Assembly: GCF_009192765.1 (NCBI RefSeq)
Contig: NZ_VOHQ01000022.1
Coordinates: forward strand, 1-35,130
DNA from: Agriterribacter humi
GTDB taxonomy: Bacteria > Bacteroidota > Bacteroidia > Chitinophagales > Chitinophagaceae
Direction: 5' to 3'
Length of the DNA stretch: 35,130 nucleotides
Both the position numbers and the translations under genes were made by a program. Below the pieces are notes generated by a model. The model was not told the DNA's origin and did no database searches. It saw nothing but the letters and a program-made list of their open reading frames with translations. The first letter of the stretch is position 1. Every line of letters starts with the position of its first letter. Shown here one piece after another: positions 8,248-16,657 of this stretch.

Positions 8248-8907
8248 ATGAAAGTGAAGTTTATTTTTTTGCTCGCTGCTTTTACAGCAACTGTAGCCTC
8301 ATGTAAAAAAGAATCGCTTACCGGCGATGGCAGCGTACAAACCCAGGAAAGGGATGTAAATACATTTACCAAAGTGGCAACACAAGGTTCTACCACCGTT
8401 CATATTGTGCAGGGATCAGATTTTGAAGTTAAAGTAAAAGGATATGCCAACCTGCTGCCTTATTTTAAAACAACAGTAGAAAACGGCACTTTATCTGTTC
8501 GTTATGAAAACACAAGGAATGTACGCAATGACAATTCGGAAGTATTTATTACGATGCCGGTATTAACAGGTCTATCATCAAGCGGGAGCGGGGATATACA
8601 TGCTGCGGGAGAATTCAGCAACAACACAAATTTCGACGTACACATATCGGGTTCGGCGGATATAACCGTTGAAAACGGAGCTGCGGAAAATTTTGTATTG
8701 CGCAGTTCCGGAAGCGGCAGCTTTGACAGCTTCGGCTTTACTTCAAAAAATGCCGATATTGTTATTTCAGGCAGCGGTGAGGCAAAAATAACGGTTGATC
8801 AGAAGCTCAAAGTAAAAATAAACGGCAGCGGCAGCGTATACTATAAAGGTGATCCTGCTACAATTGATAATGATATCAGCGGCAGTGGAAAAGTGATTAA
8901 GCAGTAG
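8248..8907 (+). CDS. Head-GIN domain lipoprotein (DUF2807)
   Basis: The 219-residue putative lipoprotein has lipobox TVASC with Cys19. The mature part is a head-GIN/DUF2807 domain: a beta-helical series of short strands separated by Ser/Gly-rich turns. The turn motif recurs at least six times (SSGSGD, HISGSAD, SSGSGS, ISGSGE, INGSGS, ISGSGK). This domain is abundant in Bacteroidota envelopes and may act as an adhesin or auto-transporter-like structure; function is not established. It is followed by an intrinsic terminator and appears monocistronic. Confidence 0.87.
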   Translation: MKVKFIFLLAAFTATVASCKKESLTGDGSVQTQERDVNTFTKVATQGSTTVHIVQGSDFEVKVKGYANLLPYFKTTVENGTLSVRYENTRNVRNDNSEVFITMPVLTGLSSSGSGDIHAAGEFSNNTNFDVHISGSADITVENGAAENFVLRSSGSGSFDSFGFTSKNADIVISGSGEAKITVDQKLKVKINGSGSVYYKGDPATIDNDISGSGKVIKQ

Positions 8908-8932
8908 GACGATCAACCTTTATTATTGCAGT

Positions 8933-8966
8933 AACCCGGTTGTTAAAATCAGCCGGGTTTTGTTTT
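8933..8966 (+). terminator. Intrinsic terminator of the head-GIN gene
   Basis: AACCCGG (8933-8939) and CCGGGTT (8953-8959) form a GC-rich 7-bp stem followed by TTGTTTTG. It lies 26 bases past the stop codon. Confidence 0.8.
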
Positions 8967-9123
8967 GTAAAAACCAGTAGCTGTTGGTTTTATCGCTGAT
9001 GATGTCGCTTTGCAATTAAAATCAGCTAATGCTCATCGTTTGTGGAATCTCTTTTTATATGCATCTCATTGCTGTTACAGGGCCCTGTTGTGAAACTTCA
9101 ATTGCTCACAACAAATTATTTTT

Positions 9124-9942
9124 ATGAAACCCGAAAACATACTGCAAAGCGATGTGTTAGATATCCTTTTTGAGAACCGCAATAAAGCATATGGAGCCTA
9201 TTATATACGGCGTCATTACAATCAGTATCTTTTAAAGGCATTGGCGGCTATGTTCATACTAATTGGAATGTTGCTGTTTATATCAGGCTATTATAGTAAA
9301 AAAGCATCCGGCGGCATTTTTGCTATCCCGGATTATCCGCCCATAGGCCCTTTACATCCGGTGGAACCCATTAAATTTGATCCGCCACCACCCAAAGCTT
9401 TGACTGCTGCAAACCAGGCAGCCTCGCAGCATTTTGCCACTATTAAAATTGTACCGCCGGCAGAAATAATAGAAGAGCCCGTTCCGGATATAGAATCTTT
9501 TATTGATAAACAAGTGGCGCTGGCTACCATTGATGCACCTTTTTCGGGAGATATTTTACAGCCGCCTGTTGCAGATAAGCCTGCCTGGGGTGAAAATGCA
9601 GAAATAGCGGAAACAACATACACAGAACCTTTTGCGAGCACCAGCGTTGATGAAGCCGCAACATATCCCGGCGGACTAAAAGCTATGATGCGATTTTTGC
9701 GAACACACCTGCGCCATATTGGTAATGATAACAGTGAAACGTTAAAGCTGCGCATACGGTTTGTGGTGGCTGCTGACGGCAGTATTGATGATTTTACAGT
9801 TATTCAGTCAGGTGGGGAAAACATTGACCTTCAGGTGATAAAAGCGTTGCAAAAAATGCCCAGGTGGAAACCAGCGAAGAAAAATGGCAAAAATATAGCT
9901 ATGTATTTTGTGCAGCCCGTAACTTTTGAGATGGCAGAATAA
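9124..9942 (+). CDS. Energy transducer TonB (standalone)
   Basis: The 272-residue protein links the ExbB/ExbD motor to outer-membrane TonB-dependent transporters. A Bacteroidota-type cytoplasmic leader (VLDILFENRNKAYGAYYIRR, residues 11-30) precedes one membrane helix (about 37-57). A Pro-rich periplasmic spacer (PPIGP, FDPPPPK) follows, then a C-terminal TonB domain (about 180-272) with YPGGLKAMMRFL, FVVAADGSIDDF and PRWKPAKKNGK. It is paralogous to the TonB at 33992-34819, which shares the leader and the PGG...W(K/T)PA pattern. No exbBD genes are adjacent; it heads a group with a small membrane protein, a PstS-like lipoprotein and a TPR protein. Confidence 0.92.
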   Translation: MKPENILQSDVLDILFENRNKAYGAYYIRRHYNQYLLKALAAMFILIGMLLFISGYYSKKASGGIFAIPDYPPIGPLHPVEPIKFDPPPPKALTAANQAASQHFATIKIVPPAEIIEEPVPDIESFIDKQVALATIDAPFSGDILQPPVADKPAWGENAEIAETTYTEPFASTSVDEAATYPGGLKAMMRFLRTHLRHIGNDNSETLKLRIRFVVAADGSIDDFTVIQSGGENIDLQVIKALQKMPRWKPAKKNGKNIAMYFVQPVTFEMAE

Positions 9943-10026
9943 AATGTTTCATCAATTTTTAATAGGTGTAGTTGCGGCATTTATAAAAGGATTTGCTAAC
10001 TTGCCCACTCCCTAAAACTTTGGCTG

Positions 10027-10272
10027 ATGTCGGTACAACAGAACTGGGAGGAACAAAAAAGAAAAAGGAGTTCCTTTTTTCATTCCATTTATGATTATGC
10101 AATGGGCATATTATGGTTGGGTTTGGGCCTGTTTTTTTTATTCAATAAGAAATTGGGCATTGACTGGATGAAAAGTGATCCATTAATAGATACCATTTTT
10201 GGGTGCATAGGGATAGCTTATGGATTATTCAGGTTATACAGAGGGTATCAGCGGAAATATCTGAGGAAATGA
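10027..10272 (+). CDS. Small two-helix membrane protein, unknown function
   Basis: The 81-residue protein has a charged N terminus (QQNWEEQKRKRSS), two hydrophobic segments (about 24-40 and 54-70) joined by a short loop, and a basic C terminus (LYRGYQRKYLRK), so both ends probably face the cytoplasm. I recognise no named family with confidence. Its stop codon overlaps the start of the PstS-like gene (ATGA at 10269-10272), which implies translational coupling and a shared process. The position after tonB suggests a role in the same envelope complex, but that is inference. Confidence 0.78.
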   Translation: MSVQQNWEEQKRKRSSFFHSIYDYAMGILWLGLGLFFLFNKKLGIDWMKSDPLIDTIFGCIGIAYGLFRLYRGYQRKYLRK

Positions 10273-11213
10273 AAAATATACGACAGATTTATAATATGTT
10301 ACGTGCCGGAATATATGCGCTGGTAGTGTTAGCGCTGGTAAGCTGCAATAATGGTGGAAGCAGAAAAGTAATTCCCGGCAATGATGATCTCAAATCGGGT
10401 ACGATTCATATTAGTGTGGATGAATCTTTTAAGCCTATTATTGATTCGCAGATCAGGGTTTTTATGTCTCAGTTTCCGGATGCAACTATTATTCCGCATT
10501 ATAAGGCTGAAGCGGAATGCTTAAAAGATTTGCTGAACGACAGTATCCGGATGGTAATCGTTACCCGTGGGCTAAGTGAAGGAGAAGTTAAATCGCTGCA
10601 GGATACTTTGGGATTTGCACCTTTCTGGGGAAAAATTGCGTCTGACGCTATATCTGTTATAGTGAATAATAAAGCTGCTGATTCGCTTTTTACAATGGGG
10701 GAAATCAGGTCTTTGATGAATGGAACCAGCGGATACAAACTTAATCCCGTATTAGATGGCAATGCTGCCACCAGCACGGTTCGCTTTATGATTGACTCGG
10801 TACTTAAAGGTCAGCCTTTATCGCCCGAAGTAACCGCTGCCAAAACAAGCCAGGGTGTAATTGACTATGTAGCCGGCAATGAGCATGCTATTGGCTTTAT
10901 AGGCGTAAGCTGGATCGGTAATCCCGAAGATAAACAACAACTGGCTTTTCTCTCTAAAGTAAGAGTGGCATCAATAGAAGCGCGCAACGACCCTGACAAA
11001 TTTATAAAACCTTATCAGGCCAATATTGCAACCAAAAGATATCCTATGGTACGTGGTTTGTATTATATAGTAAAAGAAAACTATAGTGGGCTGGGCAGGG
11101 GATTTACTAATTTTTTAAAGAACGAAAAAGGACAGCTTATTTTTCAAAGAGCTTATCTTGTTCCCTCAAATATGGATTTTACAATAAGAGCAGCTCAAAT
11201 AAAAGAAGAATAA
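10269..11213 (+). CDS. PstS-like substrate-binding lipoprotein
   Basis: The 314-residue protein has lipobox ALVSC with Cys26 and a PBP-type fold like PstS phosphate-binding proteins: HISVDESFKPIIDSQI near 42-57, IVTRGLS, a GxNAATSTVRFM ligand-loop-like segment, and VIDYVAGNEHAIGFIGVSW. I place the start at ATG 10269 rather than an in-frame ATG at 10203, because 10269 begins the signal peptide directly and overlaps the previous stop. No pstC, pstA, pstB or phoU follow, so ordinary phosphate import through an ABC transporter is not supported here. PstS-like proteins next to tonB and TPR genes are, to my knowledge, a recurring Bacteroidota arrangement of unclear role. Confidence 0.82.
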   Translation: MKNIRQIYNMLRAGIYALVVLALVSCNNGGSRKVIPGNDDLKSGTIHISVDESFKPIIDSQIRVFMSQFPDATIIPHYKAEAECLKDLLNDSIRMVIVTRGLSEGEVKSLQDTLGFAPFWGKIASDAISVIVNNKAADSLFTMGEIRSLMNGTSGYKLNPVLDGNAATSTVRFMIDSVLKGQPLSPEVTAAKTSQGVIDYVAGNEHAIGFIGVSWIGNPEDKQQLAFLSKVRVASIEARNDPDKFIKPYQANIATKRYPMVRGLYYIVKENYSGLGRGFTNFLKNEKGQLIFQRAYLVPSNMDFTIRAAQIKEE

Positions 11214-11260
11214 TATTTTTTAATATATTTATTTACCAAAACCAAAATTTCAAATCAAAA

Positions 11261-12952
11261 ATGATGAAGCACACAATCAGATTTATGGTAGCTGCTGTTT
11301 TACTGTGCAATGTTGCTTTTGCGCAATCAGTAGAGGAAGGAAGAAAGTTCTTTTACTACGAGAAGTACAATAGCGCAAAAGAAACCCTTGAAAAAGCGCT
11401 TGCAGCAAAACCCGATGATGTGGAAGCCGCTTATTGGTTGGGGCAGACATTGATTGAGTTAAATGATATTGCAGGTGCAAAGAAAGTATATCAAACGGCT
11501 TTACAGACTAAAGGCAGTGAACCTTTATTGCTGGTGGGTATGGGCCATGTTGAATTGCTTGAGCATAAGGGTAACGATGCACGTCAGCGTTTTGAAACCG
11601 CTATCAGCCTTACTAAAGGCAAGGATGTAGACATTTTGAACGCCGTGGGCCACGCCAATGCGGATGCACCCGATGGCGATGCCAAATACGCAATAGAAAA
11701 ATTAAAACAGGCAACTGAGGTAAGAAGGTTTAAAGAACCCTTTGTTTACATCAACATGGGTGATGCATACCGTAAATTATTAGACGGTGGTGCTGCAGTA
11801 ACAGCATACCAGAATGCGCTCACGCTCAATGATAAGCTCGCAGAAGCAGAATATAAGATTGGTAAAATATATGTTACACAGGGGCAGGAACAGGCCAATA
11901 TATTTCTCAAACATTATGAACAGGCTATTGCTTTAGACCCTGCCTATGCTCCTGCATATTACGATCTGTATACATATTGGTATTCACGTGATGTAAATAA
12001 GGCCAGGGATTATTTTGCAAAGTATAAGGCCAATACCGATTTTACGCCTTCTGTTGAAGCAGAAGAGATCAGCCTGGTATACGCTTCCGGCGACTTTAAA
12101 GGAGCTATTGCCAAAGCAGATGAGAAATTGCAGAAAGATGGCGAAAAAGCAAGTCCGAAATTATACCGCGTAAAAGCTTATGCTTACGATAAATTGGGCG
12201 ACTCCGTTAATGCCCTTCAGAATATGGAATTGTTTTTTTCCAAAGGAGATTCTACGCTGTTTTTACCTGACAACTATGTTAAAATGGCGCAGATATCGGC
12301 CAAATTCCCTGATAAACTGGATCAGGCCGACAGCTATTTTAACAAGGCGATAGCAATGGATACCCTTCTTAAAAACAAGGTTGATTATGCTAAAGCGGCA
12401 TCTGATATGTATAAAAAAATACAGAACAGGGTTAAGTCTGCCGATTGGCTTACCAAAATCCTGTCTATTGATACCGGCTATGGAAAAACCGAGCTCTTTT
12501 ATGCAGGATGGGAGAATTTTTATGGTGAAAAATACCAGACAGCGGATAGCGTATTTAACTTATATAAACAAAAATACCCCGATGATATGCAGGGTTATTA
12601 TGGCGGCTTCCGTACAAAATGGATGGCCGATACCAGTGGTGCAGCTTCAGGGATACTTTCTGAGGCGCCGATTGAAGATGCTAACAAGTTTATAGAAATT
12701 GCGGGCCTTGACTCGTTAAAGAATAAATCTGCTTTAATACTGGCTTACGGATACCTTGCAGGTTATAACGCCAACACGTTAAAAGACTATGAGAAGGCGA
12801 TTTTTTATCTTGATAAAATGATCAGCCTGGATCCTACCAATGTGGATGCAAAGAACAACAGGGATATATTGCAGAAAGCGTTAGACCGGCCACAACCCAG
12901 GGCGGATAGCACAAAGAAAAGTGGTGCAGCGGCCAAACCCTCCCGAAAATGA
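11261..12952 (+). CDS. Secreted tetratricopeptide-repeat protein
   Basis: The 563-residue protein has a signal peptide (about residues 1-22, cleavage after VAFA) and a long array of TPR-like helix pairs over most of its length. Examples are KYNSAKETLEKALAAKPDD, AAVTAYQNALTLNDKLAEAE, ANIFLKHYEQAIALDPAYAP and KAIFYLDKMISLDPTNVDA, which carry the small/aromatic spacing of TPR units. The tail is basic and low in complexity (DSTKKSGAAAKPSRK). It probably scaffolds an envelope assembly. It follows the PstS-like gene by 47 bases and ends at a strong terminator, so tonB, the membrane protein, the PstS-like gene and this gene may form one operon. Confidence 0.87.
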   Translation: MMKHTIRFMVAAVLLCNVAFAQSVEEGRKFFYYEKYNSAKETLEKALAAKPDDVEAAYWLGQTLIELNDIAGAKKVYQTALQTKGSEPLLLVGMGHVELLEHKGNDARQRFETAISLTKGKDVDILNAVGHANADAPDGDAKYAIEKLKQATEVRRFKEPFVYINMGDAYRKLLDGGAAVTAYQNALTLNDKLAEAEYKIGKIYVTQGQEQANIFLKHYEQAIALDPAYAPAYYDLYTYWYSRDVNKARDYFAKYKANTDFTPSVEAEEISLVYASGDFKGAIAKADEKLQKDGEKASPKLYRVKAYAYDKLGDSVNALQNMELFFSKGDSTLFLPDNYVKMAQISAKFPDKLDQADSYFNKAIAMDTLLKNKVDYAKAASDMYKKIQNRVKSADWLTKILSIDTGYGKTELFYAGWENFYGEKYQTADSVFNLYKQKYPDDMQGYYGGFRTKWMADTSGAASGILSEAPIEDANKFIEIAGLDSLKNKSALILAYGYLAGYNANTLKDYEKAIFYLDKMISLDPTNVDAKNNRDILQKALDRPQPRADSTKKSGAAAKPSRK

Positions 12953-12978
12953 GTTGATATAACTGATTACAATATATG

Positions 12979-13014
12979 ACCCCAAAATCAATACTGGTTT
13001 TGGGGTTTTATTTT
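12979..13014 (+). terminator. Intrinsic terminator after the TPR gene
   Basis: ACCCCAAAA (12979-12987) pairs with TTTTGGGGT (12998-13006). Inner pairs (12988-12990 with 12995-12997) extend the stem over a 4-base loop, and TTTATTTTATT follows. It isolates the upstream group from nuo. Confidence 0.85.
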
Positions 13015-13045
13015 ATTAAATAATGGTTATTAGGCAATGCTGCCT

Positions 13046-13054
13046 TATTTTTGC
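13046..13054 (+). promoter_or_regulatory. Candidate -7 box of the nuo operon promoter
   Basis: TATTTTTGC matches TAnnTTTG and lies between the TPR terminator and nuoA. No exact TTG is at the ideal -33 distance (GGTTATT near 13026 is the nearest). It would give a leader of roughly 105 bases before the nuoA ATG at 13166. An upstream in-frame ATG at 13037 would precede the transcript. Confidence 0.5.
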
Positions 13055-13165
13055 CTTTGGATTAATTCTACACCAATACAGAAAACGGAAAAATGTAGTT
13101 CCGGCTGGCAAATAATAGATACAATTCTTCCGTTTACTGTTGAAAAAAGTAATCTTGAGACGAGA

Positions 13166-13582
13166 ATGATACCTTATTTTTTACTTCAGTCCCTTCCGGT
13201 TTCTTCGGCTACAGACGTAAATAATTCATTTAATTACTTTCCTATTGCCCTGCAACTTCTTTTTGCTGTTGGATTTGTAGTGGTTATGATGGGCGTAACG
13301 CATTGGCTGGGCCCAAAAAGACCCACGGCCGAAAAGTTGGATAATTTTGAAAGTGGTATCGAAATCAGTGGCAATGCCCGCCAGCCCCTGGCGGTTAAAT
13401 ATTTCCTGGTAGCGATATTGTTTGTGTTGTTTGATGTGGAAGTGATCTTTTTTTATCCTTATGCAGTAAACTTCAGGGAATTGGGCTGGGAAGGTTTTAT
13501 GGCGGTACTTGCTTTTGTTGGCTTTTTTCTCGCAGGATTTTACTATATTATAAAGAAAGGGGCACTGAAATGGGAAGATTAG
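13166..13582 (+). CDS. nuoA: NADH-quinone oxidoreductase subunit A
   Basis: Membrane subunit of Complex I, at the junction with the peripheral arm. From ATG 13166 it is 138 residues, the usual length, with three membrane helices (about 20-40, 73-93 and 100-122 of the mature frame). It carries the family signature ESGIEISGNARQP and FLVAILFVLFDVEVIFFYPYA, with the acidic FDVE region intact. An in-frame ATG at 13037 would add 43 residues with no family resemblance and lies ahead of the candidate promoter, so I reject it. It is the first gene of the operon, 33 bases before nuoB. Confidence 0.93.
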   Translation: MIPYFLLQSLPVSSATDVNNSFNYFPIALQLLFAVGFVVVMMGVTHWLGPKRPTAEKLDNFESGIEISGNARQPLAVKYFLVAILFVLFDVEVIFFYPYAVNFRELGWEGFMAVLAFVGFFLAGFYYIIKKGALKWED

Positions 13583-13615
13583 TGAAATTGAAGCTGTTCA
13601 TTTTAAATTTTAATT

Positions 13616-14206
13616 ATGGCACGTCCGGTTCGGTTTAATATAACACCCAAAGAAAGAGATCACCAGGGACATATTGGTATAGCCGATGCGCCAGAGGGTT
13701 ATACGGGGGAAGGTTTTTTTACGACCAAACTCAGCGAAGTAGTTGGGCTTGCCCGTAAAAATTCGTTATGGCCGCTCCCTTTTGCTACTTCCTGCTGCGG
13801 CATTGAATTTATGGCTACCATGGGAGCGCATTACGATTTTGGAAGGTTTGGTGCGGAAAGGATGGGATTTACACCCCGGCAATGTGATATGCTGATGGTG
13901 ATGGGTACGATAGCTAAAAAAATGGGGCCTGTGTTGAGACAGGTATATATACAAATGTCGGAGCCCCGCTGGGTAATTGCAGTGGGCGCCTGCGCATCGA
14001 GTGGCGGCATCTTTGACAGCTATTCCGTATTGCAGGGTATAGATCAGATCATTCCCGTTGACGTATATGTGCCGGGATGCCCGCCCAGGCCCGAAGCCAT
14101 AATAGACGGTGTGTTGGCGCTGCAGGATTTGGTAGGCAAAGAAAGTATAAGGCGGAGAAACGGGGACAAATACCAGCAGCTAATGCTGAGCTATGGGATA
14201 CAGTAG
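13616..14206 (+). CDS. nuoB: NADH-quinone oxidoreductase subunit B
   Basis: The 196-residue peripheral-arm subunit binds the N2 [4Fe-4S] cluster, which passes electrons to quinone. The four ligands are visible: Cys60-Cys61 (TSCCGIEF), Cys126 (VGACASSGG) and Cys155 (VPGCPPRPEA). The N terminus has a 30-residue hydrophilic extension (ITPKERDHQGHIG) beyond the minimal fold. Its TAG stop falls inside the first unit of a TAGTAAG repeat that fills the gap to nuoC. Confidence 0.97.
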   Translation: MARPVRFNITPKERDHQGHIGIADAPEGYTGEGFFTTKLSEVVGLARKNSLWPLPFATSCCGIEFMATMGAHYDFGRFGAERMGFTPRQCDMLMVMGTIAKKMGPVLRQVYIQMSEPRWVIAVGACASSGGIFDSYSVLQGIDQIIPVDVYVPGCPPRPEAIIDGVLALQDLVGKESIRRRNGDKYQQLMLSYGIQ

Positions 14207-14240
14207 TAAGTAGTAAGGGATAAGTAGTAAGTGGCAAGTG
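14204..14240 (+). repeat. Short TAGTAAG repeats, nuoB-nuoC gap
   Basis: TAGTAAG occurs at 14204-14210, 14211-14217 and 14225-14231, with a degenerate tail (GTGGCAAGTG) to 14240. The nuoB stop codon is the first three bases of the first unit. Confidence 0.7.
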
Positions 14241-14296
14241 ATACAGTATTTCAGCATCATGTTATAAAACAGAAACTATTATTATAAAGATTGTAG

Positions 14297-14800
14297 ATGG
14301 AGTTAACCAATGACCATATTAAAAACCGGCTGGTACAAAAGTTTGGTGATGAAGTAGCCAATTTTACTGAGCCATATGGTATGCTTACGTTTGAAGTACC
14401 CAAAGAACTGAATCTTAAAGTGCTTCAATTTCTATATGACGATCCCGAATTAAGATTTCAGTTTCTTACCGATTTGCAGGCGGTACATTATCCTGATAAT
14501 AAGGGAAAAGAACTGGCAGTAGTATATCACCTGCACAATATCAGGGATAATGTGCGGATACGTTTTAAAATATATACGGCTATCGAAAAACCGGATGTGT
14601 ATACCGCCACGCAGTTGTATGCCTGTGCCAACTGGATGGAAAGAGAAACCTATGATTTTTTTGGTGTCAATTTCGTAGGACATCCCAACCTTAAACGCAT
14701 ACTGAATGTAGACGAAATGGATTATTTCCCAATGCGGAAAGAATATCCGCTCGAAGATCAGACAAGGGTAGATAAGGATGATGAAATGTTTGGGAGGTGA
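14297..14800 (+). CDS. nuoC: NADH-quinone oxidoreductase subunit C
   Basis: The 167-residue 30-kDa-type subunit of the Complex I connecting module is separate from NuoD, unlike the fused NuoCD of enterobacteria. It shows the family signature ERETYDFFGVNFVGHPNLKR followed by ILNVDEMDYFPMRKEYPLED. It packs against NuoB and NuoD in the peripheral arm. The gap from nuoB (90 bases) is longer than usual because of the TAGTAAG repeats, but gene order and strand support co-transcription. Confidence 0.96.
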   Translation: MELTNDHIKNRLVQKFGDEVANFTEPYGMLTFEVPKELNLKVLQFLYDDPELRFQFLTDLQAVHYPDNKGKELAVVYHLHNIRDNVRIRFKIYTAIEKPDVYTATQLYACANWMERETYDFFGVNFVGHPNLKRILNVDEMDYFPMRKEYPLEDQTRVDKDDEMFGR

Positions 14801-14857
14801 AGAATTAGGGAAGCTGCGATAAAATCAAACACAAGAAAATGCCTGAAAGGGTAATGT

Positions 14858-16105
14858 ATGACAGAAGATTTATTACAACATAGCGGAGAACAAAATATTA
14901 AGCTACCCGATGGTTCTATTGAAAAGCAAACCACTACGCTGAACCTCGGGCCTACTCATCCTGCCACGCACGGCGTTTTTCAGAATATACTGGAAATAGA
15001 TGGCGAAAGAATTTTATCGGCCGAAGCAACGGTAGGGTATATACACCGTGCCTTTGAAAAGATAGCAGAAAGACGGCCCTTATACCAGATCACTCCGCTT
15101 ACCGACAGGCTGAATTATTGCTCAAGTCCTATTAACAATATGGGCTGGCATATGACCTGCGAGAAGCTACTGGGCGTGCAAACACCCAAGCGTGTGGATT
15201 ACCTGCGTATTATTATTATGGAATTGGCCAGGATAACCGATCATGTAATATGTAATTCAGTTATAGGTGTTGATGCAGGCGCGCTGTCGGTATTCCTGTA
15301 TGTAATGCAGTACCGCGAGCTTGTATATGAGATCTATGAAGAAATTTGCGGGTCGCGGCTTACCACCAATATTGGCAGAATAGGCGGTTTTGAAAGAAAC
15401 TTTAACGCTACAGCATGGCAAAAATTAGATAAATTTTTAAATGAATTTCCTGCAGCATTAAAAGAATTTGAAAACCTTCTCCAACGCAACAGGATATTTA
15501 TTGACCGTACGGTAGGAGCAGGCCCCATAACAGGTGAAAGAGCATTGAACTATGGATTTACCGGTCCAAATCTGCGGGCATCGGGTATAGATTATGATGT
15601 AAGAGTGCACACCCCTTATTGCAGTTACCAGGATTTTGAATTTAATATCCCCGTAGGCACCACGGGCGATGTTTACGACCGCTGGCTGGTGCGTAACCAG
15701 GAAATGTGGGAATCATTAAAGATCATACGGCAGGCATACGAAAAAATACAGCAATTCAAAGGTGAAGAATCGGAAGTATATCATGCCAATGTACCGGAAT
15801 ATTATCTTCCTCCTAAACAGGACGTATACACGAAAATGGAAGCTTTGATATGGCATTTTAAAATTATTATGGGTGAAACCGAAATACCTGCCGGTGAAGT
15901 TTACCATAGTGTGGAAGGGGGCAATGGAGAGCTGGGCTTTTACCTGATCAGCGATGGGGGAAGAGCGCCTTACCGGCTGCATTTCAGAAGGCCCTGTTTT
16001 ATTTATTACCAGGCCTATCCCGAACTGATTAAAGGTTCCATGCTTGCCGATGCCGTAATTGTAATGAGCAGCCTCAATTTAATTGCGGGCGAAATGGATG
16101 CATAG
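14858..16105 (+). CDS. nuoD: NADH-quinone oxidoreductase subunit D
   Basis: The 415-residue 49-kDa-type subunit forms the quinone-reduction site together with NuoB. GPTHPATHGVFQN near 31-43 is the start of the conserved core and contains the quinone-pocket His. HRAFEKIAERRPLYQITPL and DRLNYCSSPINNMG follow, and the C-terminal half holds GGNGELGFYLISDGG and YRLHFRRPCF. The C-terminal residues GEMDA are close to the usual GEVDR end. The start at 14858 gives a 30-residue hydrophilic leader. Confidence 0.97.
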   Translation: MTEDLLQHSGEQNIKLPDGSIEKQTTTLNLGPTHPATHGVFQNILEIDGERILSAEATVGYIHRAFEKIAERRPLYQITPLTDRLNYCSSPINNMGWHMTCEKLLGVQTPKRVDYLRIIIMELARITDHVICNSVIGVDAGALSVFLYVMQYRELVYEIYEEICGSRLTTNIGRIGGFERNFNATAWQKLDKFLNEFPAALKEFENLLQRNRIFIDRTVGAGPITGERALNYGFTGPNLRASGIDYDVRVHTPYCSYQDFEFNIPVGTTGDVYDRWLVRNQEMWESLKIIRQAYEKIQQFKGEESEVYHANVPEYYLPPKQDVYTKMEALIWHFKIIMGETEIPAGEVYHSVEGGNGELGFYLISDGGRAPYRLHFRRPCFIYYQAYPELIKGSMLADAVIVMSSLNLIAGEMDA

Positions 16106-16113
16106 AAATATGC

Positions 16114-16160
16114 AATTTGAAAACCTGCCAGCCGTGAGGCTGGTTTGAAAATTTGAAAAT
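16114..16160 (+). repeat. TTTGAAAA repeats around a CCAGCC hairpin, nuoD-nuoE gap
   Basis: TTTGAAAA occurs at 16116-16123, 16144-16151 and 16152-16159. Between the first and second copies is a hairpin with CCAGCC (16128-16133) and GGCTGG (16138-16143) around a GTGA loop. The last unit runs into the nuoE ATG at 16159. A 23-base core (16121-16143) recurs inverted at 28857-28879 with 21 of 23 bases identical. Confidence 0.75.
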
Positions 16161-16653
16161 GAAATTTTCCGAAGAGAAACTAAAAAAAGTAAGTGAGATC
16201 ATTGCCTGCTATCCCGAAGGCAAGCAAAAAAGCGCTTTATTGCCGGTGCTTCACCTGGCACAGGAACAGTTTGGCTGGCTGAGTGCGGAAACCATGGATT
16301 ATGTTGCTGCTTTGCTGAGCCTGGAGCCTGTGGAAGTATATGAAGTAGCTACCTTTTATTCCATGTATAACTTAAAACCGGTAGGCAAATATTTATTTGA
16401 AGTATGCCAAACCGGTCCATGCATGATCAACGGCAGCGATGACATTATTGCTTACATTGGCGAGCGCCTGGGTATAAACCCGGGAGAAACAACGGCTGAT
16501 GGCTTATTTACTTTGAAAACAGTAGAATGTTTGGGCGCCTGTGGGTATGCCCCTATGATGCAACTGGGTAAACATTACAGGGAACATCTCACAAAAGATA
16601 AAGTAGATGCGATTATTGAAGAATGCAGGAATAATGCGGCCGCCAATAACTAA
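16159..16653 (+). CDS. nuoE: NADH-quinone oxidoreductase subunit E
   Basis: The 164-residue 24-kDa-type subunit carries the N1a [2Fe-2S] cluster of the NADH-dehydrogenase module. Its ligands are Cys83 and Cys88 (EVCQTGPC) and Cys124 and Cys128 (ECLGACG). It has a helical N-terminal domain (about 1-75) and a thioredoxin-like C-terminal domain. I choose ATG 16159; an in-frame TTG at 16153 would add only two residues and lies in a TTTGAAAA repeat. A second gene encoding an NTF2-like protein starts 4 bases after its stop. Confidence 0.96.
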   Translation: MKFSEEKLKKVSEIIACYPEGKQKSALLPVLHLAQEQFGWLSAETMDYVAALLSLEPVEVYEVATFYSMYNLKPVGKYLFEVCQTGPCMINGSDDIIAYIGERLGINPGETTADGLFTLKTVECLGACGYAPMMQLGKHYREHLTKDKVDAIIEECRNNAAANN

Positions 16654-16657
16654 ATAT

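Noticed and set aside
10203-10268. Longer start for the PstS-like protein
   Set aside because: It overlaps the 81-residue membrane gene by 70 bases and puts a polar, non-signal leader before a good lipoprotein signal that starts at 10269.
10269-11213. Canonical phosphate ABC transporter component
   Set aside because: No pstC, pstA, pstB or phoU nearby; the neighbours are tonB and a TPR gene.
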